A stretch of 64,000 nucleotides of DNA from Muriiphilus sp048268845 (GTDB taxonomy: Bacteria > Pseudomonadota > Alphaproteobacteria > Rhodobacterales > Rhodobacteraceae). The translations under genes and the position numbers were made by a program. Positions 51,479-59,477 of this stretch are shown one piece after another; positions within the stretch are counted from its first letter, which is position 1, and every line of letters starts with the position of its first letter. Under the pieces are notes generated by a model. That model worked only from the letters and a program-made list of their open reading frames with translations. It had not been told where the DNA came from and did not search any database. The DNA is taken from the NCBI GenBank assembly GCA_048268845.1, contig JBLWUQ010000001.1:62001-126000 (forward strand). Reading direction: 5' to 3'.

Positions 51479-52154
51479 CACGCGCTTCACGGGCAACCGC
51501 GTCGTCATTCTTGGCATAGCCGCAATCGTCGCGATCCTCGCGATTGCGGCGGTTGTCCTGTTCGTGAACCTGCCCGACGCCAACGCGTTCAATGCCAGAG
51601 TCGAGCGGTTGTTCGTCGAGAACGACGACCTGACCTCCGGCGCCGAGATCAAGCTTCTGGAAATTCTCGCCCAGTCCGGAACCGCCTTTTCCGACACGCT
51701 GACCAGCTACCGGGTGGTGATCTTCGTGCTGATGCTGTTCGCCACCGGCCTGCTGGTGGCGGCGCTGGTGTTCCTGATCACGATCATCGCGCTCAGCCGC
51801 CGGATGTCCGAGGTCGAGCGCGCTGGCATCCAGATCAATTCCCTGATCATCAGCCGGGCCGACCGCGCGGTTCACCTCAACAACATGGAATTCACATTGA
51901 CCGAGGCCGCCATCGAAACCCTCGCGGTGCTGGCCGAGGCGCGGATGGATGAAGATGTGTTGACCGGCGCCGAGATCGAAGCGGTGATTTCGGGCCGTGA
52001 CGCGTCCGATTGCGACGAGGCGGCCGGCGCGACGCGCATCAAGCGCCTGCGCGATGCGCTGGGCAACCAGATGATGTCCGAACTTCTGGTGCGCACCGTC
52101 GCACGGCGCGGCTACATGCTGTCGATCGACAAGGACGTGATTCGGATGATCTGA
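51450..52154 (+). CDS. Predicted membrane-anchored winged-helix (OmpR-like) protein
   Basis: A 234-residue protein with two transmembrane helices (about residues 17-40 and 87-113) flanking a 46-residue periplasmic loop, then a cytoplasmic C-terminal half. Its end reads like an OmpR-type winged helix: FTLTEAAIETLAVL, later TRIKRLRDALG and LLVRTVARRGYMLSID, matching the usual LTxxE...IxRLRxKL...VRGxGYxL pattern. There is no receiver domain. This would be a one-component ToxR/CadC-like regulator with reversed order (membrane part first). It begins with GTG at 51450 behind AGAGGA, overlapping the secreted-protein gene by 29 bases. The domain call rests on motif reading alone. Confidence 0.65.
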   Translation: MRASTSFATDTRFTGNRVVILGIAAIVAILAIAAVVLFVNLPDANAFNARVERLFVENDDLTSGAEIKLLEILAQSGTAFSDTLTSYRVVIFVLMLFATGLLVAALVFLITIIALSRRMSEVERAGIQINSLIISRADRAVHLNNMEFTLTEAAIETLAVLAEARMDEDVLTGAEIEAVISGRDASDCDEAAGATRIKRLRDALGNQMMSELLVRTVARRGYMLSIDKDVIRMI

Positions 52155-52253
52155 CGCCGTTGGCGTTTGACCCGAGGCACGCGAACGGCTTCAGCTATCG
52201 CGCGACCTCGGCGCGCGGCCTTCTCCGATCAACGCTGACTGCGGTGCGGCGGC

Positions 52254-52667
52254 CTAGTCGTGCTCGTGCGGGCCCAGCTTGTTGTGCAGGCGGGAATCGT
52301 GGGTCTTGAAATGGTTCGCGAACCAATCCTCGAGCGTCTTTGCCAAGCGGTCGGCGGCCTGTTCGGGGGAGTCCCTGTCGCCGTCCATGATGTCGCGAAG
52401 ATCGTCCAGAAGACGTTCGTGGTCGTCCTTGTGCTCGTCCCGCTGATCATAGAGGTGCGCCCTCATCTGCTGCTCCTCAAGCGCAAAATGCGACGAGATT
52501 GCGCGCAACAGGTCGCCGAAATCGCGCTGGACGTCCGCATCCGGGCGCCGGTCGAGGATCGCCGCCGCGGTCTGGTTGACCAGGTCGATCAGTTCCTGAT
52601 GCTCATGGTCGATTGCCGGGTTTCCGACAGAATATTCGGGCTTCCATCCGATGGGTGCCATCGTCAT
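52254..52667 (-). CDS. Bacteriohemerythrin
   Basis: A 137-residue four-helix-bundle protein with a complete di-iron site: H23, H60 with E64 (HFALEE), H79 and H83, H119 and D124 (WFANHFKTHD). It should bind O2 or NO reversibly. It is the last gene of the eight-gene heme-copper operon, 12 bases after the preceding gene. Hemerythrins have been linked to delivering O2 to membrane oxygenases or to sensing/repairing NO damage; a role in supplying or buffering the operon's gas substrate is inference. Start at 52667 has GGAGG four bases upstream. Confidence 0.92.
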   Translation of the reverse strand: MTMAPIGWKPEYSVGNPAIDHEHQELIDLVNQTAAAILDRRPDADVQRDFGDLLRAISSHFALEEQQMRAHLYDQRDEHKDDHERLLDDLRDIMDGDRDSPEQAADRLAKTLEDWFANHFKTHDSRLHNKLGPHEHD

Positions 52668-52679
52668 CGCCTCCGTTTG

Positions 52680-53183
52680 TCATTGAAAGATGAAACCGGT
52701 GTCCTTGCGGAAATCAATCACGAAGCTCTGTTCCGGCACGAGTTCGATCTGCCGTTCAGCCTCGAAGTCGAACCCCGTGGTCGCCGGGTTGTCACGCATC
52801 CGCACGAGCAGCGAATGTTCGCCCGCCGGCAGAAGCACACGCTCATATAGCCGCGACGGGCCGCTTCCCGAAAGCCCCGACGGGGCGCTTTCGGCGGCAT
52901 AGGCAAGCTCGCCGTCAACCACAAGCTCGACATAGATCGGTGGCCGCCTGCGGTCGCAGATCTGTGCCGCGCGCATGTTCGGCGGCAGTTTCGCCAGTTC
53001 CTCGGGCGTCCGGTCGCGGCAGGTCGCGCTGCGGTCGCCGCTGTGGGTGAAGCTCAGCCGGACCAGCGCCATGCCTTCGGGGACGCTGCGCCATGACGGC
53101 GAGGCCGACAGCCAGGCCACGCCGAAGAACAGCGCCGTCGAGATGATGCCGCCGATGGCCAGATGATGCAGACGCCCCTTCAT
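52680..53183 (-). CDS. Membrane-anchored periplasmic protein of the heme-copper operon, unknown
   Basis: A 167-residue protein with one N-terminal helix (about residues 8-27, AIGGIISTALFFGVAWLS) and a periplasmic beta-rich domain containing cysteines in SATCRDRTPEELAKLPPNM and AAQICDRRRPPIYVELVVDG. No named family recognised. It overlaps the cytochrome b fusion gene by 4 bases (ATGA), so it is made with it in a fixed ratio and is a candidate accessory subunit or assembly factor. FixH and similar short oxidase helpers have a comparable plan but no sequence match was evident. Confidence 0.78.
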   Translation of the reverse strand: MKGRLHHLAIGGIISTALFFGVAWLSASPSWRSVPEGMALVRLSFTHSGDRSATCRDRTPEELAKLPPNMRAAQICDRRRPPIYVELVVDGELAYAAESAPSGLSGSGPSRLYERVLLPAGEHSLLVRMRDNPATTGFDFEAERQIELVPEQSFVIDFRKDTGFIFQ

Positions 53184-54763
53184 TTGCCGTCACCTTCGGA
53201 GTTCGCCGACGGCCCGACCGGAACGAAATCATCGGGGTTGATCGGCCGGGCATTCTCGACCGGCCCCATCGCGGCGATGTTGTCGGAAAACTGCTTGACC
53301 TCGCCGACGATGCGCCCGCGTTCGCTCGGCCCCTTCCAGATCGTCAGCAGGCGTTCACGCGGGACGCGCTGGCGTAGCATCGGGTCTCGGGTCCGTGCGA
53401 TCCGGTCCGTGGTCCAGTCCTTGCCCAGCCGGTTCTGGCAGTCGCGCTCGGCACAGCCCGCGATGCAGACGCCGTCGGCCAGATCGCGGCTGAGGATGAA
53501 GTCGAACAGCGACGGCGGCGCCATGGCGACGCAGGGCAGGACAACCCGGCCCTTCTCGGGCGCACCGGCGGCGCCGTGTTCGCAGGCAATCGTCAGAATT
53601 CGCCCCGGCCCGGTAAGATCGGCGGCGGCAGCGATGACCTCGGCACGCACCTGTTCGAGCGGCCTGCCCGGCAGGTCGATGCCGGTGATCAGCGGGCCCG
53701 AACGGCGGAACGGCGACGAGGACGGGCAGGCGCCCATGCAGATGCCACAGGCGACACAACGCCCCGGATCTACCACCACCTCATGCGGGAACGGTGCGCC
53801 GTCGGTGCGTGGCACCAGCGTGATCGCGGTATAGGGGCAGTCCTCGACGCAGCGCGCACAGCCGTTGCAGAAATCCAGATGCACCTCGGCCGCTTCGCCC
53901 TCGCGCCGGGGCGGCAGCCAGGGCAAGCCGATCAGGAGCAACGTGATCAGCATCGCCCCGGTCCAGATCACGCCGGGCGGAACCATGTCGATCACCGGGT
54001 AGAGGCCAAGGATGAACCAGTCGATCCCCACCTCGGCCGGAACGATCGCGAGGTTCGCAGGCTCCTGCGACACGGCCGGCATCACCAGGGACACGACCAG
54101 CAGAGCGCCGATCGTCAGCCAGCTCAGACCGCGTGGCGGATTGGTCCGCGCGCCCGCGATACGCTGGATGTGTATCCACATCAGCAGGAGCATGATCAGC
54201 GGGATCGCGATGTGCAGGAACACCATGAGGGTGAAGAACCGGCTCGACAGGCTCTCGGGCGTCAGGAAGTTGCGCGCGATCGGCTCGGCAAAGAACGGCA
54301 GCGCATCCAGCAGTTCCGTCGTCGTCAGCGCGACGTATTGCGCCAGTGTGTCCCAGACCAGCCAGTAGCCGGTGATGCCGGACATGTAGACGAACCAGAT
54401 GAGCGGCACGCCGGTGATCCACGAGAACCAGCGCTTGCCGCGAAAACGGTCGAAAGACCATTCCCGCACGAGGTGCACGAACATCACGACAACCAGCAGA
54501 TCCGAGGCATAGCGATGGAAACTGCGCGTCACCCCGGCGTGGAACCAGTGATCGACGGTCAGCCATTCGACCGACTCATAGGCCTCGACTACGCCGGTGT
54601 CGAAAAAGATGAACAGATAGATGCCGGTGGCGGCAACGATCCAGAACATGAACCAGCCGAGCGTGCCGAGGTTTGCGAGCGGGTTCCAGTCCGGTCCAAA
54701 GGCCGCGTCAAGCGGTCGTTCAATGCGGTCGAAGCCGCGCTTCAACGCTAGACGGATACCCAT
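53180..54763 (-). CDS. Cytochrome b / 2x[4Fe-4S] ferredoxin / MvhD-like fusion protein
   Basis: A 527-residue redox fusion. Residues 1-210 are a cytochrome b/b6 N-terminal domain with two bis-histidine heme sites, H83/H97 and H184/H198, each 14 apart. Two or three further helices follow (about 215-280). Residues 299-309 and 336-346 each hold a C-x2-C-x2-C-x3-C [4Fe-4S] motif. Residues 390-450 resemble MvhD/hydrogenase delta [2Fe-2S] domains (C394, C411, C433, C437, C442). It could move electrons between quinol and a soluble or cupredoxin partner. It lies between sco and the unknown protein in the operon and is not a Rieske-type bc1 component. Confidence 0.85.
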   Translation of the reverse strand: MGIRLALKRGFDRIERPLDAAFGPDWNPLANLGTLGWFMFWIVAATGIYLFIFFDTGVVEAYESVEWLTVDHWFHAGVTRSFHRYASDLLVVVMFVHLVREWSFDRFRGKRWFSWITGVPLIWFVYMSGITGYWLVWDTLAQYVALTTTELLDALPFFAEPIARNFLTPESLSSRFFTLMVFLHIAIPLIMLLLMWIHIQRIAGARTNPPRGLSWLTIGALLVVSLVMPAVSQEPANLAIVPAEVGIDWFILGLYPVIDMVPPGVIWTGAMLITLLLIGLPWLPPRREGEAAEVHLDFCNGCARCVEDCPYTAITLVPRTDGAPFPHEVVVDPGRCVACGICMGACPSSSPFRRSGPLITGIDLPGRPLEQVRAEVIAAAADLTGPGRILTIACEHGAAGAPEKGRVVLPCVAMAPPSLFDFILSRDLADGVCIAGCAERDCQNRLGKDWTTDRIARTRDPMLRQRVPRERLLTIWKGPSERGRIVGEVKQFSDNIAAMGPVENARPINPDDFVPVGPSANSEGDGK

Positions 54764-54778
54764 TATAACGCCTTCGGC

Positions 54779-55636
54779 TCAGCCGCGCCCTGTGGCACTG
54801 GATGTGCGCCGCGGGGCTTTGCGCCGTGCGGCGCGGCGCCACTCGAGCCAGAGCCGGAATATGACCACCCCGGTCGCGATGAGCGAAAGCGCCCCGAAGA
54901 AGATGCCGAAGAAGATGCCATAGTCGAACCTGTACGCGCGGGTCAGTGGATTATAGACGGTGCATAGAAAGGTGAGTCTATTCCACAGGTCAGCAGGCGC
55001 AACCGATTTCGTGGTCCGGCCGAGGATCAGTTCCTTCATCGGAACCATGAACACCGGCAACGGAAAATCCTCGCCGTACAATTGCCGGTAGACCCGGCCA
55101 TCGGCATCGAGAATTGTCGTCTGGCTGGGATGGTCAAAACTTCCCGCAGCCTCGCGCCAGCTGAATCCCAGATCGGCGAGGAAGGCCTCGGTGACGTCCG
55201 CATCGGCGCTGGCGAGATACCATTCGCCCAGACCGTCCAGCCCGTGCAGGTTGGAAAATGCGCGCAGGCGCGCGGGCTTGTCGCCGCTGGCGTCGAAGCC
55301 AAAGGTCAGAACCGCGAAGTTGTCCTTGCCGAGAACCTGGCGCGCCTGCTTGACCACATCGGCCAGATGGTCGGTTGTCACCGGGCAGATCGAAGCGCAG
55401 GCGGTGTAGATCAGCGACACCACCAAGGGGCGTCCGCGCAGATCCGCCAGCGCCAGCGGGTCGCCGTTCTGGTCGCGCAAAATATGGTCACCGACCTGAC
55501 CACCGATCGCCGCCTGGCTGATCTCGTAGACCTGTTCGGCATCCAGCGCCGGTTTGGCCGGCACCGACTGGGCATGCGCTTGAGAACCAAGCGCCGCCAC
55601 CCATAGAATTGTAAACGCGCGACCTAGAATACCCAT
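54779..55636 (-). CDS. SCO1/SenC copper chaperone
   Basis: A 285-residue exported thioredoxin-fold protein that inserts copper into the CuA site of the oxidase subunit II. A signal peptide (about residues 1-22) is followed by the copper-binding motif C80-A-S-I-C84-P and H169 (SFDHPS), all intact. Unlike most SCO proteins it has a C-terminal transmembrane helix (about residues 240-262), so it is held in the membrane at its C-terminus. It overlaps ctaB by 13 bases. Its presence fits the intact CuA site of the subunit II in this operon. Confidence 0.92.
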   Translation of the reverse strand: MGILGRAFTILWVAALGSQAHAQSVPAKPALDAEQVYEISQAAIGGQVGDHILRDQNGDPLALADLRGRPLVVSLIYTACASICPVTTDHLADVVKQARQVLGKDNFAVLTFGFDASGDKPARLRAFSNLHGLDGLGEWYLASADADVTEAFLADLGFSWREAAGSFDHPSQTTILDADGRVYRQLYGEDFPLPVFMVPMKELILGRTTKSVAPADLWNRLTFLCTVYNPLTRAYRFDYGIFFGIFFGALSLIATGVVIFRLWLEWRRAARRKAPRRTSSATGRG

Positions 55637-56505
55637 CGGACAGCCTCATCCAGTATGACCCCCGCCGACAGCAGGGCGAACTGGGCGAGGGATGCGCGGA
55701 ACGTGCGTTTCGCGGCGTCTCGGCTCGGGTGGCGCATGAGGCGCCACGAAGTTTGCAAAAACGGCACCCCGCCCAGCAGTGCAAACAGACCATAGACCCA
55801 ACCCATGCCAAAGAGAAGCGGCGTCAGGGACAAGGCGACCAGGGTCACGACATGGCTGAAGATCGCCGGACCCCAGACATCGGGGCCGGCAACGGAGGGC
55901 AGCATCGGGATGCCGGCGCGGCCGTAGTCTTCGCCCCGCACAACTGCGAGGCTCCAGAAATGCGGTGGGGTCCAGAGGAACATCACCAGCGCCAGGATGA
56001 CCGGCACCGGCCCGATGACCGGGCCGAACTGCGGGGCCGCGGCAGCCGCGCCCGCCAGAACGGCGAAACTGCCTGCAGCACCGCCGATCACGATATTCCA
56101 GACCGTGCGGCGCTTCAGCCAGACGGTATAGATGCCGCCATAGGTCACGGCACCTAGAAACACGAGGAAGGTGGCCAGCGTGCCGCCCACCGACCAGGCC
56201 ATCAGGAGCGATCCGGTCAAGAGCGCGGCGAGTGACACCGGCCAGATCGGCCCTTCCTTGAGCAGACCCGTCGCGAAGGGCCGGTTGCGGGTTCGGGCCA
56301 TCATACGATCGCTCTCGCGTTCGTAATACTGGTTGAACCCGCCAGCCGCGCCCGACGCGCCGAGCACGGCCAGGGTGAAGACCAGCGCCTCGATGACGCC
56401 AAGCTCGCCTTCGCTGGTCAGGATACCGACCAGCGCGGCCAGCGCGATGAATGTGCCGATCCTGAGTTTCAGGATCGACACGGTCATGTTCAGAGCAGCG
56501 AGCAT
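55624..56505 (-). CDS. ctaB: Protoheme IX farnesyltransferase (heme o synthase)
   Basis: A 293-residue UbiA-family enzyme with about eight helices that farnesylates heme b to heme o. The first aspartate-rich motif is NQYYERESDRMMARTRNRP (about residues 58-76) and the second is VVRGEDYGRAGIPMLP. A copy inside this operon suggests that the catalytic subunit uses heme o or a (or that supply is coupled), rather than only heme b as in classical cNOR. The next gene, sco, begins within its last 13 bases. Confidence 0.94.
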   Translation of the reverse strand: MLAALNMTVSILKLRIGTFIALAALVGILTSEGELGVIEALVFTLAVLGASGAAGGFNQYYERESDRMMARTRNRPFATGLLKEGPIWPVSLAALLTGSLLMAWSVGGTLATFLVFLGAVTYGGIYTVWLKRRTVWNIVIGGAAGSFAVLAGAAAAAPQFGPVIGPVPVILALVMFLWTPPHFWSLAVVRGEDYGRAGIPMLPSVAGPDVWGPAIFSHVVTLVALSLTPLLFGMGWVYGLFALLGGVPFLQTSWRLMRHPSRDAAKRTFRASLAQFALLSAGVILDEAVRWVF

Positions 56506-56524
56506 CGCGGCATTCCGATCTTCG

Positions 56525-58255
56525 TCAGTTGAACAACCAGAGGTCCGAGAGATACTTCCAGTTGATGAAGTAGTAGAGCACGAAGGAGATGAAGAAGATC
56601 GTCACCAGCATGATCGTTCCCGGAATTTTCAACGTGCCTTCGCTGCCGTATTCCGACACCGCCTGGGCGCCGTCGTCATGCAGCGGGAAGCGGAGCTTCG
56701 CACCCGGTCTGTCCAGCTTCGGACCCCAGAAGATCGACACCACCACCAGCACGATGAACAACAGGCCGCCGGTCGCCGCAAGGATCGCGGACATTCCGTT
56801 CAGAGCCATCATCAGGTAGGCACCTGGCGCGAACTCATAGGGAATTCCGGCGTCGGTCATCGAGATGTCCCAGTGACGCCGCGGCACGCCGAGCGTTCCC
56901 GCCCCCATCATGAACAGCGAGATGCCACCGGCACCCAGCCCGAACAGGTAGGGCTGCCACTTCGCCAGCGTCGGCCAGACGATGTCGCGCTGGAAGATCA
57001 GCGGCACGACAAGGTAGGTCATCGCCATGAAGGCAAGCGTCGTGCCCGCAACCACGGTGCCGTGGAAGTGGCCCGGAACGTAGATCGTGTTGTGCATCAG
57101 AACGTTGAGCTGTTCCGTGCCCAGGATCACGCCGGTGATGCCGCCGATGAAGCCGAACATCACGAGGCTCATGAACATCCCCGAGAATGCCGGGTTGCCC
57201 CATGGCGCCTTGGTCAGCCATTCGAACATGCCTCGGTTATAACCGTTGCGGCGTTGCGCCGCCTCGATTGCACCCGGCACGGTCAGGCCGTGGATCATCG
57301 AGCCCATGACCGCGAGATACATCATGTAGGACGTGTTCACGATCTTCCAGGACACGCTCAGCCCCGGCTCGGCCATCAGGTGGTGGGCCGATGCAAGCTG
57401 CAGGAACAGGATATACATCAGGAAGGCAAAGCGGCTGACCTTCTCGGACAGCGGCTTGGCGCCCACAACCATCGCGGCGATCGCATACCAGATCGAGACG
57501 TGCGCCGAGACGTTGATCTGCTGCGACGAGTGGCCCATGCCCCACCAGACCAGCTTGTACATCAGCGTGTCGATGCCGGAGATGATTCCCATCGACCAGA
57601 GCCAGGTCGGGACCAGGATGATCGCGCCTGCCGCCAGCGTGAAGACCGCGATGATCGCGGCCGTGATAGCGCCGAACGTCACCAGCGGCACCGATCCGTT
57701 ATAGGTCTTTTCGTCCTTCGCGACGACTAGCGTGGCAAAGAAGACGAATACCGCGATCAGCGCCCCCACCGCAAAAAGGATCAGGGACAGATAGAACCAG
57801 TGTTCTGCCATCATTGGCGGATAGGAGGTGAACATCACCGTCGAATCGCCATGCAGAACGGCGTAGTTCGCCATCACCGCACCGATGACCATCAGCACGA
57901 AGCTCAGCCAGGCCCATTTCGGCGCCGCAAGACGCGACCCCAGCACCACGGCCGAGGCGAAATACAGGACTGCGACCTCGAAGAAGATGATCCAGAACAG
58001 AAGCACGTTGGCGCCGTGCCCGGTAAGGACCAGGTAGAACCAGTCGGCCGGAAGAAGCTGAACGGCCGGCCAGCGCGTCAACGCGACCAGAAGGCCGAAT
58101 AACCCGCCCAGCGCGAGGAAGAGAACGGCCGCGACCGCGTTCACGCGGATCAGGATTTCCGCGCTGCGTTCGATCCGGCGACCGGTGAAAGGACAGGTGC
58201 GGTATTGCACTGCCGCAAGGGGGGCTGAAATTGCCCCGTGATCAATGGTGGTCAT
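56525..58255 (-). CDS. Heme-copper oxidase superfamily catalytic subunit lacking the active-site tyrosine (possible NO reductase)
   Basis: A 576-residue membrane protein with about 14 helices. Ligands of the metal centres are present: H80 (LTGHGANV) and H398 for the low-spin heme, H396 (VPGHFHG) for the high-spin heme, and H242, H291, H292 for CuB. The motif that is HPEVY in oxygen reductases reads H242-S-S-Q-Q246, so the cross-linked tyrosine is Gln; no tyrosine is found at the cbb3 position of helix VII either. Loss of this tyrosine marks nitric oxide reductases, including NorSY-type (sNOR) and other CuA-containing classes. Start at 58255 (MTTIDHGAIS). Usual automatic name: cytochrome c oxidase subunit I. 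Confidence 0.85.
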   Translation of the reverse strand: MTTIDHGAISAPLAAVQYRTCPFTGRRIERSAEILIRVNAVAAVLFLALGGLFGLLVALTRWPAVQLLPADWFYLVLTGHGANVLLFWIIFFEVAVLYFASAVVLGSRLAAPKWAWLSFVLMVIGAVMANYAVLHGDSTVMFTSYPPMMAEHWFYLSLILFAVGALIAVFVFFATLVVAKDEKTYNGSVPLVTFGAITAAIIAVFTLAAGAIILVPTWLWSMGIISGIDTLMYKLVWWGMGHSSQQINVSAHVSIWYAIAAMVVGAKPLSEKVSRFAFLMYILFLQLASAHHLMAEPGLSVSWKIVNTSYMMYLAVMGSMIHGLTVPGAIEAAQRRNGYNRGMFEWLTKAPWGNPAFSGMFMSLVMFGFIGGITGVILGTEQLNVLMHNTIYVPGHFHGTVVAGTTLAFMAMTYLVVPLIFQRDIVWPTLAKWQPYLFGLGAGGISLFMMGAGTLGVPRRHWDISMTDAGIPYEFAPGAYLMMALNGMSAILAATGGLLFIVLVVVSIFWGPKLDRPGAKLRFPLHDDGAQAVSEYGSEGTLKIPGTIMLVTIFFISFVLYYFINWKYLSDLWLFN

Positions 58256-58271
58256 ATCCCTGTTCTCCCGA

Positions 58272-58826
58272 TCATTCGACGACGCGGATGAAGCCGGACA
58301 TCGTGTGATGGCCGATTCCGCAGTATTCGTTGCAGACAATACCGTAGTCCCCGGCTTCGGTCGGGGTCAGCGTCAGGACGTGTTCAAGGCCCGGGTGCAC
58401 CGAAAGGTTGATGTTGACAGGCTGCAGCGAAAAGCCGTGCTGCCAATCGACCGAGGAGATGTGGAAGCGATAGCTCTGGCCCTTCTTCAGTTCGAGCGCG
58501 GGCCACCATTCCCAGAGCCGTCCGAGCAGATAGACATCGCCACCGGCGGGCGGGCTGATGACCGGCATGCCGTTCATCTCGACCGGCTCGCCGTCAGCAT
58601 CGAAAAGCTGGTATTCTTCGGCGAATTCCTCGACCTTTTCGGCAAATCTGTCCGGCTGGATACGGTAGGTCTCGGTGGAAAGGTTCTGATCGCCGATGAA
58701 ATGCCAGGCGATCATGAAGAAGAACATGAACAGCCCCCAGAGGAAGGCGATGATGATCCAGGCAAGCTCGATGCCGTGGATCGGTTCCTTCCACCAAAGG
58801 CGGTTGCTCGGGGGATTAAGGGCCAT
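58272..58826 (-). CDS. Heme-copper oxidase subunit II with intact CuA site
   Basis: A 184-residue protein with one N-terminal transmembrane helix (about residues 20-44) and a periplasmic cupredoxin domain. The CuA ligands are all present: H130 (DWQHGFSL), C165, E167, C169, H173 and M176 in VCNEYCGIGHHTM. It therefore takes electrons from a periplasmic cytochrome c or copper protein. Short length and a single helix resemble ba3-type/NorS subunits rather than the two-helix aa3 CoxB. An insertion of acidic residues (about 58-80) is unusual. Sixteen bases separate it from the catalytic subunit gene. Confidence 0.9.
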   Translation of the reverse strand: MALNPPSNRLWWKEPIHGIELAWIIIAFLWGLFMFFFMIAWHFIGDQNLSTETYRIQPDRFAEKVEEFAEEYQLFDADGEPVEMNGMPVISPPAGGDVYLLGRLWEWWPALELKKGQSYRFHISSVDWQHGFSLQPVNINLSVHPGLEHVLTLTPTEAGDYGIVCNEYCGIGHHTMSGFIRVVE

Positions 58827-58853
58827 GGTGCGACCTTTCGGGCTTGATTGTTA

Positions 58854-59033
58854 TCAGTGGGCTACCGGGATGGATGCAACTTCCATGATGCCCCAGATGA
58901 TATAGATCACCGTCGGAATGGTGACACCGAGAAACAGAAGCAGGAACGGGTTGTCCAGGATCTGCTGCATCGCCGGAACCCGCTCGGTCGATTCCGGCGG
59001 CGCTTCCTGTGTGGTCTGGTCTTTGTCTGCCAT
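58854..59033 (-). CDS. Small single-helix subunit of the heme-copper complex
   Basis: A 59-residue protein with a polar, acidic N-terminus (MADKDQTTQEAPPESTERVP) and one hydrophobic helix (about residues 32-52, LLLFLGVTIPTVIYIIWGIM). It is the first gene of the operon, 27 bases ahead of subunit II, with GGAGGGAAGT at the ribosome site. Similar tiny helices accompany ba3- and cbb3-type enzymes (subunit IIa, CcoQ/CcoH), so a structural or assembly role in this complex is likely. A longer upstream frame is not supported. Confidence 0.8.
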   Translation of the reverse strand: MADKDQTTQEAPPESTERVPAMQQILDNPFLLLFLGVTIPTVIYIIWGIMEVASIPVAH

Positions 59034-59391
59034 GTACTTCCCTCCCTGAGGATAAACGACGGCCCGCCACGAGTTTTCTGGAACTGCGATGGGCGGGTCG
59101 CATAAAATGTTTAGCAACGCCCTTGCTCTGAGGAAAGCACTTCCTACATTATGTTTGGGTCCGGGTGTCCTGCGTGAACTCCAGACCCGGTGCTCCCAGA
59201 ACACAGGCCGTTTCCGCCGACCGTCGTTGAAAAAACACGGTCGCGATATGATCCAGATCAAAGACGCTCCCACTGAGCCCGGTGTTTTTTGAATGAATCC
59301 ATGGCATTCCGATCAGACGGGCGACGCGCGGATTGCACGGCCAACCGCCTGTACCGGCCCGAATCCCGGCCTGCCGCGCCGTCTTCGGAGG
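59034..59391. other. Upstream region of the heme-copper operon
   Basis: About 360 bases without a supportable gene between the operon and tRNA-Arg. It contains the FNR/Dnr-like palindrome described separately. AT-rich words around 59100-59150 are the likely start region of the operon transcript, but no clear -35/-10 pair was found. Confidence 0.55.
59248..59261 (-). promoter_or_regulatory. FNR/Dnr-type regulator box
   Basis: On the minus strand TTGATCTGGATCAT, which matches the FNR/Dnr consensus TTGAT-N4-ATCAA at nine of ten positions. It lies about 215 bases upstream of the first gene of the heme-copper operon and could make it respond to low oxygen or nitric oxide through a CRP/FNR-family protein. 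Confidence 0.6.
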
Positions 59392-59468
59392 TGGTGACCC
59401 TGGCAGGATTCGAACCTGCAACCTGCCCCTTAGGAGGGGGCTGCTCTATCCAGTTGAGCCACAGGGCC
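59392..59468 (-). tRNA. tRNA-Arg(CCT)
   Basis: A 77-base tRNA read on the minus strand. The acceptor stem is GGCCCTG/CAGGGTC, the D-arm contains CTCAACTGGATAGAG, the anticodon loop is CTCCTAA with anticodon CCT (59432-59434 on the plus strand as AGG), the T-loop is GTTCGAATC and CCA is encoded. It reads the rare AGG arginine codon. Confidence 0.96.
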
Positions 59469-59477
59469 ACGGGCGCC

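Noticed and set aside
53576..54751. 391-codon plus-strand frame opposite the cytochrome b fusion gene
   Set aside because: Gln/Arg/Asp-rich antisense translation without any domain; the minus strand is clearly coding.
59089..59292. Short frames between the heme-copper operon and tRNA-Arg
   Set aside because: No ribosome site or conserved features; the region carries a regulatory box and is better read as upstream control DNA.
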